Shown: piece after piece, positions 16,529 through 26,200 of the stretch
How positions within the stretch are numbered: position 1 is the stretch's first letter
Layout of the letters: each line of letters opens with the position of its first letter
Position numbers and translations under genes: made by a program
From: Leucobacter sp. G161
GTDB lineage: Bacteria > Actinomycetota > Actinomycetes > Actinomycetales > Microbacteriaceae
Assembly (NCBI RefSeq): GCF_001482305.1
Contig: NZ_LOHP01000064.1
Location: 62,001-126,000, forward strand
Reading direction: 5' to 3'
DNA length: 64,000 nt
The notes under the pieces: generated by a model
Database searches by the model: none
Told to the model about the DNA's origin: nothing
Seen by the model: only the letters and a program-made list of their open reading frames with translations

Positions 16529-17521
16529 CTACGGCAGCGCGGTCCGCAGGAAGGACACGAGGTTCTCGGCAGCGACCGCGCGTGCGGCAGGCTCTCCGAT
16601 GCGCGAGGCGAGCCGCGCCGTGAGCGAGCGGAAGTCAGCCGGGCGGACCAGGCCGTCGGTGTGCGCGATCTCGTCGAGTGACACGAGGAGTCCCGTGAAC
16701 ACCGGGTCGATAACCTCAGCGGTGTCCTTGATGAAGTCCGTGCCGAACGCCACCCCCTCGCCGCCGAGCCGCTCGAGCGCGTGCTCAACATGATCGATGT
16801 AGCTGTCGACAGTTGCCTCCGGATCGAGGAACGGCCCAAAGGCGTTCACGCACAGCAGCGAGCCCGTCTCGCGCATCACGGTCAGCTGTTCGTCATCGAG
16901 GTTGCGCGGGTGCGCATGGACAGCGTCGCAGGACGAGTGCGAGGCGATGAATGGGCGCTCGGCGACCTCAGCGAGATGGAAAAAGCCTCGCTTCGACAGG
17001 TGCGAGACGTCCACCACCATCCTGAGCTGTTCCATGCGTTTCACCGCGTCGACCCCAAGGGTGGTGAGCCGGCCCCCGGTATCCGTCTCCGCCACGCCGT
17101 CAGCCATCATGGTGCGGCGGTTCCACGAGAGCGAGGTCATGCGGACCCCGGCCCGCCAGAAGGCGTCGATGAGTTCGAGGCTGTGGCCGACGGGTTCTGC
17201 CCCCTCGATCGCGAGCAGCAGCGCGATCCGCCCAGAATCGAGCACCGCGTCGAGCTCAGCCGCCGACTCGACGATTGCGACATCGGCGGAGTGCTCGTCG
17301 GCGATCCTGCGTGCCTCCTCAAACAACAGCAGTGCGCGACGGAGCGCCCCCTCTCCGACGTACTGCTCCTCGGTGGAGACGGGGAGCACCTGAAGCTTGA
17401 CGTTTCCCTCCCGCAACTGTGGCAGCCAGTAGTCACCGAACGGGTCGCGTTCGCCTCGCTCCCGTTGATACCGCACCGCCAGCAGCAGGTCGTTGTGGCA
17501 GTCTGCTACCGAGATACTCAT
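16529..17521 (-). CDS. Membrane dipeptidase, peptidase family M19
   Basis: Renal-dipeptidase family (M19) zinc hydrolase, 330 residues from the chosen start at 17521, where ATG overlaps the TGA of the upstream gene. A 13-residue longer frame exists but breaks that coupling. The DCHNDL motif near the N-terminus supplies the first metal ligands, LLAIEGAEPVG contains the bridging Glu region, and DVSHLSKRGF plus ASHSSCDAVHAHPRNL carry further His ligands. No signal peptide is seen, so despite the family name it is probably cytosolic. M19 enzymes cleave dipeptides, including those with D- or modified C-terminal residues. In this operon it may cleave the ring-opened product of a hydantoin-type substrate (inference). 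Confidence 0.9.
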   Translation of the reverse strand: MSISVADCHNDLLLAVRYQRERGERDPFGDYWLPQLREGNVKLQVLPVSTEEQYVGEGALRRALLLFEEARRIADEHSADVAIVESAAELDAVLDSGRIALLLAIEGAEPVGHSLELIDAFWRAGVRMTSLSWNRRTMMADGVAETDTGGRLTTLGVDAVKRMEQLRMVVDVSHLSKRGFFHLAEVAERPFIASHSSCDAVHAHPRNLDDEQLTVMRETGSLLCVNAFGPFLDPEATVDSYIDHVEHALERLGGEGVAFGTDFIKDTAEVIDPVFTGLLVSLDEIAHTDGLVRPADFRSLTARLASRIGEPAARAVAAENLVSFLRTALP

Positions 17522-19074
17522 CGGAGCAGCGGTCCTGCCGCCTTGACCTGGACTCGGCACGCTTCGCCGGGAACGTAGGTGAGTGGCACCTCAATGATGG
17601 AGGTGACGCGAACCGATGCGGGATCGGCACCCGAGCTCACCGCCGCGTCGATGGCAGCCCACCGCGCCTGCTCCAGGCAGGCGTCCCGCCCGCCCTCGCT
17701 GTAGCGATACACCTGATCGATGCTCCCAGAGGCCTCGGAGATGGCCGCGCCGTACGCGTTCGCGACGGGGTGATGGTTCGGGCGAATGACCTCGCTTGCG
17801 CCAGCAACCCTGTCCGCGACGAGGTGCGATCCGCCACCGACGGCGATGAGCGGGAGCTGATGCTTGCTCGCCTTCATCCGCTCAACAATGATGGCGATCT
17901 GATTGTCGACCCACGCGACCGCCTGCTCGACGATCTCCTGGGGAAGATCCTCGATCAGCGCCGGATCGCCGAACCCGGCGAGCCGGCCGGCGCTCACCGA
18001 AATGTCGGACAGCGTGAGCGTTGTGCCGCCGCGCACGAGCGCGTCGGTGGAGACACGGTAGCCCACGGAGTCGGGCCCGACCGTCACGCCGGCCCCACTG
18101 CCCCTGACGACGGTGCCGCCGCCCAGCCCGATCGACACGAGATCTGGCATACGGAAGTTCGTGCGGACACCGCCCACTTCGATGGCGGAAGCCGATTCGC
18201 GGGGGAACCCGTCGGAGAGGATGCCGACGTCTGCGGACGTGCCGCCGACGTCAATCACCATCGCATCACTCAGCCCGGCGAGTGACGATGCGCCGCGCAT
18301 GGAGTTTGTCGGGCCGGAGCCGAGCGACAGCACGGGAAGTCGCATCGCGTCTTCCTCGGACATGAGCGTGCCATCGTTCTGCGTGATGTACGACTCAACG
18401 TCGAGCGCCTGCTCGGCGAGCGCCGCTTTGAACCCGGAGACGACTCCGCGAGCAACGTCCAGCAGCGAGGCGTTGAGGATGGTCGCGTTCTCGCGCTCGA
18501 GGAGACCGAGCGCGCCGACGCGATGGCTCAAGCTCACCGCAACGGCATCGCCGAGCTCTTCGAACAGGATCTGTTCGGCCCGAAGCTCGTGGTCCCGGCT
18601 CGCGGGGGAGAACGGCGCGGAGAGCGCGATCGTGTCCACGACACCGCTGGCCTCGGCCGCGAATGCGCGCACTGCGTCCTCATCCAGCGGCGAAATCTCG
18701 GAGCCGTCGTAATTGTTGCCACCCCGAATAATCTGGGTGGGGCCGAGGATCGTCTGCGCGAGGTCCTTCGGCCACGCCGCGCCGGGGCGCACACCGATGG
18801 ACGCGGGGGCCGCGAGCCTGAGGGCGCCGACGCGCTGAAGCCCGCGCCGCTGGATCACGGCGTTTGCGGGGTGGGTCGTGCCGAGCATGGCCTGGCCGAT
18901 CCGCCCCTTGTCGATTCCCTCGAGTACCTGTGCCAGCGCCATCCTGATCCCGTCGAAGGGATCGAGTGTCGTCGCAGCTTTCGTCGATGCGAGGACGTTC
19001 CCGTCAGCGTCAACAACGACGGCGTCGGTGTTGGTGCCACCGACATCAATGCCGATGCGTAGATCCTTAGTCAT
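17518..19074 (-). CDS. Hydantoinase/oxoprolinase-family protein (HyuA-type, short form)
   Basis: A 518-residue protein starting at the ATG at 19074, which overlaps the TGA of the DUF917 gene. A longer 551-residue frame adds an Arg-rich leader that is probably untranslated. The N-terminus RIGIDVGGTNTDAVVVD is the ASKHA nucleotide-binding motif of HyuA/OplA proteins, and GTTHPANAVIQRRGLQRVG and DVGGTSADVG are typical of hydantoinase A. It is shorter than full ATP-dependent N-methylhydantoinase A (about 690 residues), and no hyuB partner is adjacent. The family opens 5-membered lactam/hydantoin rings at the cost of ATP. Its pairing with DUF917 is recurrent in bacteria (from memory). Confidence 0.87.
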   Translation of the reverse strand: MTKDLRIGIDVGGTNTDAVVVDADGNVLASTKAATTLDPFDGIRMALAQVLEGIDKGRIGQAMLGTTHPANAVIQRRGLQRVGALRLAAPASIGVRPGAAWPKDLAQTILGPTQIIRGGNNYDGSEISPLDEDAVRAFAAEASGVVDTIALSAPFSPASRDHELRAEQILFEELGDAVAVSLSHRVGALGLLERENATILNASLLDVARGVVSGFKAALAEQALDVESYITQNDGTLMSEEDAMRLPVLSLGSGPTNSMRGASSLAGLSDAMVIDVGGTSADVGILSDGFPRESASAIEVGGVRTNFRMPDLVSIGLGGGTVVRGSGAGVTVGPDSVGYRVSTDALVRGGTTLTLSDISVSAGRLAGFGDPALIEDLPQEIVEQAVAWVDNQIAIIVERMKASKHQLPLIAVGGGSHLVADRVAGASEVIRPNHHPVANAYGAAISEASGSIDQVYRYSEGGRDACLEQARWAAIDAAVSSGADPASVRVTSIIEVPLTYVPGEACRVQVKAAGPLLR

Positions 19075-20147
19075 GCTGTTCCTCCGTTGAACTCGACGTA
19101 GTCGACGTCGTAACCGAACGCTTGGGGGCCTGCGACTTCGAGCATCCCGTCGCGGTGCCACTCCGGGGCGCACGGCATCCCGATGACTCGGACCCGCTGG
19201 CCGTATGCAAGTTGCTCCGTGGTGATCGGCTCCGCGGTTTCGTGGTCCACCATGCAGATGAGGTCGGGCGGGGTGAGGACGGTCTTCCCGTTTTCGATCG
19301 CCAGCAGCATCTCGTTCTGAATCTCAATGCGCATCGTGGTGCTCTGATCAGTGAACTTCTCGATGACTACCGTGCCTCGCGCGAAGCCGGAGGTCGTGCG
19401 GCGGTCAAGGTCGACGATCTTGCCCTCGAAGAGGGTGCGTCCGCCCGTCATCTCATACATGTCGTCCCACGACTTCGTGCCGTGCTGAATCTGCTGCAGC
19501 ATCCGGCCGATGTTCTCGCAGTAAGTGAGCGAGCCGCGAATCGCCGCGCCCTTCGCCTCCGCAATCGTCATCGGATACGACGCGAATGAGTTCGCGAGGC
19601 CGAGGTTCATCGAGGATGACCGGATGAGCTTCTCTGCGGTGGCGTTCGAATTCGCGACGACAATGACCGTGTTGCCGTGTTCGTCGGCGAGTGCGACGGG
19701 TGAGGCCGAGATGCCCGCCAGCGTGAAGACAGTCATCTCGATCTGCGGGAAGGCTCGACGCATGCCATCGGCGTCGAGACAGGGGAGCCCCAGCTCAGCC
19801 GCAACCATGAGCGGGACGAGGGTGTTCATGCCGCCGACCTCGACCGGAATGATGGCAGCGATTTCCTTGCCAAGGTAGGAGGCGAGGGACTTCACCGCGT
19901 CGACATATAGCTGCCCGGAGGGGATCTTTTCAATGAGTACCGTGGGTGCTCCCAGCACGGCGATGCTCACAATGAGTGCGTCGTCGGGGAGTTCGTCGAG
20001 GCTGACGAGTTCGACCGCGCCGAAATCCTCGATCGCCTGGTGGGCCATGAGTTTGGCTTGGTAGGGGTCGCCGCCGCCCCCGTTGCCCAGGAGCGTAGCC
20101 CCCAGCGTGATCGCATCGAGATCCTCGACATCGAGTAATCGCATCAT
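19071..20147 (-). CDS. DUF917 / S-methyl-thiohydantoin desulfurase-like protein
   Basis: A 358-residue protein with the glycine-rich DUF917 signature TLLGNGGGGDPYQAK near residue 18. It shows the family's alternating alpha/beta fold in the first 270 residues, and an all-beta C-terminal part with GFARGTVVIEKF and ENGKTVLTPPDLICMV. This family has been renamed after S-methyl-thiohydantoin desulfurase (recall, not checked). It is the first gene of the operon, preceded by AGAAAGG as RBS, and its stop overlaps the start of the HyuA-type gene. The pair suggests stepwise processing of a (thio)hydantoin ring; the true substrate is unknown. Confidence 0.85.
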   Translation of the reverse strand: MMRLLDVEDLDAITLGATLLGNGGGGDPYQAKLMAHQAIEDFGAVELVSLDELPDDALIVSIAVLGAPTVLIEKIPSGQLYVDAVKSLASYLGKEIAAIIPVEVGGMNTLVPLMVAAELGLPCLDADGMRRAFPQIEMTVFTLAGISASPVALADEHGNTVIVVANSNATAEKLIRSSSMNLGLANSFASYPMTIAEAKGAAIRGSLTYCENIGRMLQQIQHGTKSWDDMYEMTGGRTLFEGKIVDLDRRTTSGFARGTVVIEKFTDQSTTMRIEIQNEMLLAIENGKTVLTPPDLICMVDHETAEPITTEQLAYGQRVRVIGMPCAPEWHRDGMLEVAGPQAFGYDVDYVEFNGGTA

Positions 20148-20190
20148 TGCGCCTTTCTAAGTGGTTCGGGTGTGGATGACACGCTAGGCG

Positions 20191-20201
20191 CTTGGCGTTG
20201 C
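20191..20201. promoter_or_regulatory. Small inverted repeat in the DUF917 / NTF2-like divergent region
   Basis: TGGCGTTGCCA (TGGC, three bases, GCCA) lies 44 bases upstream of the DUF917 start in a 202-nt divergent promoter region. It is a possible operator of the PucR-type or another regulator; the assignment is weak. Confidence 0.25.
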
Positions 20202-20349
20202 CAGCAATATGTGCTGAAGGCTCATCTAGCAGCCCTCTACTGTGCGTTGTGCTGAGGGTATGCTCCTCGGCTCGGCCGCACAATGGGATCCGAGAGCCCG
20301 AGCGCGCGTTCGTGTCGCAGTTGGGCGACGTGAAGAAACGAGGAGCGAG

Positions 20350-20757
20350 ATGTACGACTCACCAACCGAGCAGGTTGCGGCGGTGCTGACCCGGTTCGCG
20401 GCGGCTTGGAAACGTCTGGACGGTTCGGCGATCGCCGGGTGTTTTCAGGACGACGGACCTGCGACGGTGATCGGCACAGATCCCGGTGAATACACCGTGG
20501 GGATGGATGCGTACCGCGCTGGCTGGGCAGCCGGCGGCTACCCGGTGGCTGCGCGGACCTTCGACTGGGAGGAGCCGCCGGTGATCCGTATCGCCGGCAC
20601 CGGTGCCTGGGCGCACGGCGTGATCGTGTACGACTTGACGCTCGCGTCCGGAGACGTCTCTCAGGGGCGAATGTGGATCACCACGGCGCTCGAGCGGTCG
20701 GCGCTCGACAGCGGAGGCTCCTGGCAGCTCGCGCACCTCCACGCCTCCTATGCCTAG
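20350..20757 (+). CDS. NTF2-like / SnoaL-type small protein
   Basis: A 135-residue soluble protein. I chose the ATG at 20350 because AGGAG sits four bases upstream; a longer in-frame start would precede this RBS. The fold pattern is a long N-terminal helix (EQVAAVLTRFAAAWKRLDGSAIAGCFQDDG) followed by a curved beta-sheet, including GRMWITTALER and WQLAHLHASYA at the end. This matches the NTF2-like (SnoaL/DUF4440) superfamily, whose members bind or isomerise small molecules in a conical pocket. Specific function is not assigned. It is divergent from the hydantoin operon and could share its promoter region. Confidence 0.75.
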   Translation: MYDSPTEQVAAVLTRFAAAWKRLDGSAIAGCFQDDGPATVIGTDPGEYTVGMDAYRAGWAAGGYPVAARTFDWEEPPVIRIAGTGAWAHGVIVYDLTLASGDVSQGRMWITTALERSALDSGGSWQLAHLHASYA

Positions 20758-20812
20758 CGGCGATCGCCCCCGATAAGCTGAGGCAGTTCCGTCACGCAGC
20801 TTGGAGGACACT

Positions 20813-21928
20813 GTGCCGAATCGTCAGAGCTCCCACCCGTCCGCTCGCCGTTCCAGCATGTTTCGACAGCGCGCCTCGGGACCGGCCACCACCGATCCGC
20901 GGGTCTCGCCCCGCACCCGCTACGTCGTGGACGGGCACCTCACGCCGGCTCCGGAACACGTGTCAGTTGAGGAGTCGCTGGCGTTCGCAGCCGAGGCCCC
21001 ACACCGGATGGTGCTCAGCATCTTCCCGAGACCGACCGCGGGCGACGTCGACAGCATCGCGGCAGCGTGGGAGCTGCACCCGTTGCTCGTCGAGGATCTG
21101 CGCAACGCCGGCCAGCGACCGAAGCTCGAACGCTACGGCGACGTGGTCTTCCTCGTTGTCAGGTCTGCGCGGTATCTCGACGACATCGAAGACGTCGACT
21201 TTGCCGAGTTCCACGTCCTGCTGCGTCCGAACGCGATCACGGTGCTGTGCCAGGACGATCGATGGATCGACGGCCAGGAGGTTGGCGACCTCTACGAGAA
21301 CTCTCGCGACACTGTCGCACACGGCGACGTTACGCTCTTGGACGACGCGCACCTGCTCGGTCTGGGGCCGGAGGCGGTGCTGTATCGGCTGCTTGACGCC
21401 ATTGTCGATGGGTATCAGCCGGTGCTGCGTGGCCTCGGGGTCGACAAAGAGCAGATCGAAACCCAGGTCTTCAGCGGCGACTCCGCGGTCACCGAGCGCG
21501 TCTACCGCCTGAGCCAGGAAGTGATCGAACTGCAGCACGCGACAACATCACTCCAGGATGTCGTCGCAGCGCTGCGTGGCGGCTTTGAGCGCTATGGCAT
21601 CCCCGAGCCACTCCGCGCCTACCTGCAAGACGTCGACGATCACCTCACCCGCGTCACGACCCGCGTGAGCGAGCTGCGCGAGGCGCTCACGCAGATCCTC
21701 AGTGTGAACGCCACGCTCGTCGCGCAGCGTCAGAACGAGGACATGAAGAAGATCTCCGGCTGGGCGGCGATCCTGTTTGCGCCAACGCTCATTGGGGCTG
21801 TGTACGGCATGAACTTCGACATCATGCCCGAACTACATTGGCGCTTCGGCTATCCGCTCGCGATCGCGGCGATGGCCGCGCTGGCCGTCACCCTCTATGT
21901 CATCTTCAAACGCAAGAGGTGGATGTAG
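20813..21928 (+). CDS. corA: CorA-family magnesium/cobalt transporter
   Basis: A 371-residue protein of the CorA family. The GTG at 20813 is preferred because GGAGGA ends four bases upstream; a TTG four codons earlier is less likely. The N-terminal two-thirds is an acidic, helical cytosolic funnel domain. The C-terminus has two membrane helices, with the family GMN motif at about residue 332 in the sequence VYGMNFDIMPEL, and a basic tail KRKRWM. CorA forms pentameric channels for Mg2+ (and Co2+/Ni2+). It stands alone, 55 nt after the NTF2-like gene, and converges with heme O synthase. Confidence 0.93.
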   Translation: MPNRQSSHPSARRSSMFRQRASGPATTDPRVSPRTRYVVDGHLTPAPEHVSVEESLAFAAEAPHRMVLSIFPRPTAGDVDSIAAAWELHPLLVEDLRNAGQRPKLERYGDVVFLVVRSARYLDDIEDVDFAEFHVLLRPNAITVLCQDDRWIDGQEVGDLYENSRDTVAHGDVTLLDDAHLLGLGPEAVLYRLLDAIVDGYQPVLRGLGVDKEQIETQVFSGDSAVTERVYRLSQEVIELQHATTSLQDVVAALRGGFERYGIPEPLRAYLQDVDDHLTRVTTRVSELREALTQILSVNATLVAQRQNEDMKKISGWAAILFAPTLIGAVYGMNFDIMPELHWRFGYPLAIAAMAALAVTLYVIFKRKRWM

Positions 21929-21947
21929 CCCGCGACGTCCAGCGAGG

Positions 21948-23015
21948 CTAGGGAAGCAGCGGACCGATTGAGATCATCAGGCTGTACGCCATGATGATGA
22001 TGAGCGAGAACCGGAACATCCGGCGTGCCCACGCGATGTCATCCTTGGCCCGGAAGCCCTGGATGCCGATGACGATCCACCAGACGCCGACGATGCCCAT
22101 CACGATCGCGTACACCCAGCCGGTGTACCCGAGGAAGGTGAGCGCGAGCGACGAGATGACGTAGGCGATCGTGTAGATGAGGATCTGCACCTTCGCTGCC
22201 GGGATCCCGTGCACCACGGTAATGACTGGCACTCCCGCACGCGCGTACTCGTCACGACGGTACACGGCGATTGAGTAGAACTCGGGCATCTGCCAGAAGA
22301 AGATCGCGAGGAAGGCAAAGATCGCCGCGGCATCGACGGCACCGGTCACGGCAACGTAGCCCGCAAAGATCGGTGCTGCGCCCGAGATGCTGCCGACGAG
22401 GGTGCCGTGCACGCTCATCCGCTTCGAAAGCATGCCGTAGAGCACCACGTAGGTGAAGAAACCGACGAGTCCGGTGACGACGACGAGCCAGTTTGTCCAG
22501 GCGACGAGGATCCCGTTACCGAGTACGAACAGCACGATCGAGAAGATCACAGCGTTTCGCACACTGATGCTGCCGGACACGGTTGCGCGCTTCTTGGTGC
22601 GCTCCATCCGGTCGTCGATGTCGCGGTCGAGGACGTTGTTCAGTACGCAGGCGGCAGCGATGACGAGCGTCGTGCCGACGATCGTGGCAAGGAACAGCGG
22701 CCAGTCAAACTCGCGGATGATGCCGGCCGCGAGCAGGAAGCCGGCTGCGGCGGTGAGGACGTTGCCGTACAGCACTCCGGGCTTGGTGAGCGAGTAATAG
22801 CGCGCGATGGTGGCGCGCACCGAGTTGCCGTCTGCCTTCGATGCAATCTTTGCGTCGGTGCCTCGGCTGCGCTCAGAGAACACGACAGCGTCTGCGTTCT
22901 CGGAAAACTCGGGCGCGGTCTCGCTCTGTCGCGCGGCGGCTTCGCGGTCGCCGCGGGCAGCCCCGGGGACGTTCGGGAGCTGCTGTTTGTCTTCAGGGGA
23001 CCCACTCACGGGCAT
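21948..23015 (-). CDS. ctaB: Protoheme IX farnesyltransferase (heme O synthase)
   Basis: A 355-residue UbiA-family prenyltransferase that attaches farnesyl to heme B to make heme O, needed for heme-copper terminal oxidases. The signature NNVLDRDIDDRMERTKKR carries the Asp-rich diphosphate site, and YDs-type second motif is represented by AVYRRDEYARAGVPV. Eight to nine membrane helices follow. The first ~70 residues are a hydrophilic extension not seen in short homologues. The gene is divergent from the SNF2 helicase gene, an unusual context; I saw no ctaA, tkt or oxidase gene in the window. Confidence 0.95.
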   Translation of the reverse strand: MPVSGSPEDKQQLPNVPGAARGDREAAARQSETAPEFSENADAVVFSERSRGTDAKIASKADGNSVRATIARYYSLTKPGVLYGNVLTAAAGFLLAAGIIREFDWPLFLATIVGTTLVIAAACVLNNVLDRDIDDRMERTKKRATVSGSISVRNAVIFSIVLFVLGNGILVAWTNWLVVVTGLVGFFTYVVLYGMLSKRMSVHGTLVGSISGAAPIFAGYVAVTGAVDAAAIFAFLAIFFWQMPEFYSIAVYRRDEYARAGVPVITVVHGIPAAKVQILIYTIAYVISSLALTFLGYTGWVYAIVMGIVGVWWIVIGIQGFRAKDDIAWARRMFRFSLIIIMAYSLMISIGPLLP

Positions 23016-23238
23016 ACGAATCTAGCCTTTCTCAAGCCCGCGCGACCTTTGGCTGCGGGCCTGCCGCGTGCTGTGCGGCGTGTCTGCAACGCTGGCTCTG
23101 CCAGTCGCCGTGGCCGAAGGGCCGCAGACGTCTCCTATCAAATATACCCGTTCGAAGATGTGCGCAAGCCGCTCCGAGACGTTCGAAGCTCACGCGTGGC
23201 CCGTTCAGCGGCGATTCTTGGCAGAAAGAGGTCTTACG

Positions 23239-26200
23239 ATGGGGGTAACTATGCGCGATCCCAACGGAATGACCGGCGGCCACGGAGCCTGGCGGGCTCA
23301 GGTCGACAAGCTCGTCGGGCTTGACGGATCGCTGGCGAGCGTGTCTGATCCGACGCGGGCGAGCCACCCCGGCCTGCTGCGGCAGGCAGAGCCAGACGCG
23401 GGCGCGCCTACCCAGCTCGCGCTGCAGTTCGAACTGCGGGAGCTGATTCCGCGATCCGCTGAGAACTGGAACGGGCCGACCTCCCGAGCCCTGAAGCCAG
23501 GTAACGCGCCAGGAAGCGGGGTGTTTCGGCTGGGTACCCGCCCCGCGATGCGGACCGAGCGCGGATGGGCGAGGGGCGGGCTGACCTGGGCGAATATCGG
23601 TCACCACGGGAGTCGACTCAGCCTCGATCCCGCGCAGCAGCGCTGGTTTCGCCAGTTCCACGCACTGCACCGGGCCGCCGAGGCGATCACCTTCGGGCAA
23701 GACCCCGATTGGGTGTTCCTCGACGAATTCGCGAGTCCGGCGCTGTGGACGCTCCTCGCGCAGGCTGAGACGCACGGGATCGCGCTCGTGGGCGCGACGA
23801 AACGAGCCACCGTGCAGCTTTGCGCGGCGGCAGAGCTCACGATTGACGTGCGGGGTGAGCTCGACGGCTCCCTCACACTCGCCCCGAGGCTGCTGCTCGA
23901 CGGAGCGGAAGTGCCGCTGCGCGACGGCGGGGCCGTGAGCGATCACGGGCTGTACCTCGCCGGCCGCGGGGCCGACCGGTCGGTGTGGCTCGCCCCGGTT
24001 GCTGGCACCCTCACGACCGCGGAACGAACGCTCCTCACCGCGCCGGCCCAGGCCGGGGCGATTGCGGTTCCGGTGTCCGAACGGCCAGTGTTTCTCGCCG
24101 AGGGGCTGCCCGAACTACGAGCAAGCTTTGCGGTGGAGAGCGCTGACGGGAGCGTGATCCTTCCCGCCCCGCAACCGGCACTCATCGTGCTCACCGCAGC
24201 CTGGAGGAAGGGGCCGGCACTGGCGCTGAGTTGGCAGACTGAGGGGCCGCAGGGTGCGCCGGAGGTGCCACTCGCCGATGTGCTGCCTGGTGATCTCATC
24301 GGTGACGACTTCGTGCCCGAGGGCTGGCTGGCCACGCCGCTGCCGCCGGCCACCGAGCTTCAGGGCGTGGCCGCTGCCGCGTTCCTCGGGGGCGTGGTTC
24401 CCGCACTGAATCGGGTGCCCGGCATCGAGGTGCGGGTGACGGGCGATGCGCCCGACTACCGCGAACGGAGCGGCACGCCGCACCTCAAGCTCACCGCGGT
24501 GCCGAGCGAGAAGGAGGACTGGTTCGACCTCGGTGTGCTCGTCACCGTCGACGGCACGACCGTTCCGTTCGTGCCCCTCTTCAGAGCACTCGCGAAGGGA
24601 CAGCGGCGACTGCTGCTTGTCGACCACACCTACCTGCAGCTCAATCATCCGGCGTTCGCGCCGCTGGCGGCGCTCATCGCGGAAGCCCAGGATCTCGACG
24701 AGTGGAAGACCGGGCTGCGCGTGAGCCGACACCAGGTCGCGCGCTGGGCTGACTTCGAAGACCTCGCTGATGAGAGCGTCGAAGCGGTCGAATGGCGGGC
24801 GCTTGTGCGCGAGCTTGGGGAGGAGCGGCCGACGCCGGTGGCCCTGCCAGCGCAGCTCACGGCGGAGCTGCGGAGCTACCAGCTCGAAGGCTTCTACTGG
24901 CTCTCGTTCCTCTGGCGCAATCGGCTGGGCGGGATCCTCGCAGATGACATGGGCCTCGGCAAGACGCTGCAGTGCCTCGCGCTCATCGCGCACGCGATCG
25001 AGGGCAGCTCGCCGGGGGAGGGGCGCGCGGCGATCGCGCCCGAGCGCAGGCCGTTTCTCGTGGTCGCACCAACATCGGTGATGAGCAACTGGGCGGCCGA
25101 GGCGGCGAAGTTTGTGCCGGGCCTCACCGTCCGGGTGCGCACGGCAACCGAGGCGACCTCGGGGCGCAGTATCGAGCGGGACGCCGCGGAAGCCGATGTT
25201 ATCGTGACGAGCTATGCGCTCTTCCGGCTCGACTTTGCCGCCTACCAGGCTGTTGCGGCGGACCCTGATCGTGGCGTCGCCGGGCTCATCCTCGACGAGG
25301 CACAGTTCGCCAAGAACGCCCTCGCGCAGGCGAACGAACTCGCCGAACGGCTTCCCGTGTCTTGGAAACTCGCGGTGACGGGGACACCGATGGAGAACTC
25401 GCTGCGCGAGCTGCACGCGCTCTGCCGCGTCGTCGCCCCCGGACTGTTTCCCTCCGCCCGCCGGTGCGAGGAGGAGTATGTCCGTGCCATCGAGCGTCCA
25501 GCGCCGGGTGCGTCGGTTGGCGTGGGCGCCGGAAGCGGGCCTGAAACCCAGGCCGGGCTGCGACGCAGGCGTACCGCCGAGCTCCGGCAGCGGCTGCGCC
25601 CGTTCCTGCTCCGCCGCACGAAGGATCTCGTAGCGTCCGAGCTGCCCGAAAAGCAGGAGCAGGTTCTCGAGATTGAGCTCGATCCCGCGCATCGCGAGCT
25701 CTACGATGTCTTTCTGCAGCGGGAACGCCAGAAGCTCTTTGGGTTGATTGCGGATCTCGACAAGCATCGCTTTACGGTGTTCCGCTCCCTCACGCTGTTG
25801 CGCATGCTCGCGCTTGACGCGTCTCTCCTCGATGAGCAATACGCGGCGATACCCTCGGCGCAACCCGAGGCGCTCGCGGAGCACGCGTCGGCGCTCGCGG
25901 GCGAGGGGCGGCGTGCGCTCGTGTTCAGCCAGTTCACGTCGTTCCTGGATCGCGCGCGTGCTCGGCTGCACGACGCAGGTGTGCGCACAGTCACGCTCGA
26001 CGGTTCGACGCGCAACCGCGATGCCGTGATTGAGCGGTTCCGCGCGGGTGAGGCCGACGTGTTCCTGATCAGTCTGAAGGCAGGCGGCGTTGGGCTGAAC
26101 CTCACGGAGGCTGACACGGTGTTTCTGCTCGACCCGTGGTGGAACCCCGCGAGCGAGGCACAGGCGATCGACCGAACCCATCGGATCGGGCAGGGGAAGC

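Noticed and set aside
14914-16839. 641-residue reading frame for the PucR regulator
   Set aside because: The N-terminal 116 residues overlap the dipeptidase gene and look non-coding; the ATG at 16491 fits the PucR domain start.
17518-19173. 551-residue reading frame of the HyuA-type protein
   Set aside because: The Arg-rich leader precedes the ATGA coupling point at 19074 and does not match the family.
23068-23238. N-terminal extension of the SNF2 protein
   Set aside because: No RBS; composition differs from the rest; it overlaps the expected divergent promoter.
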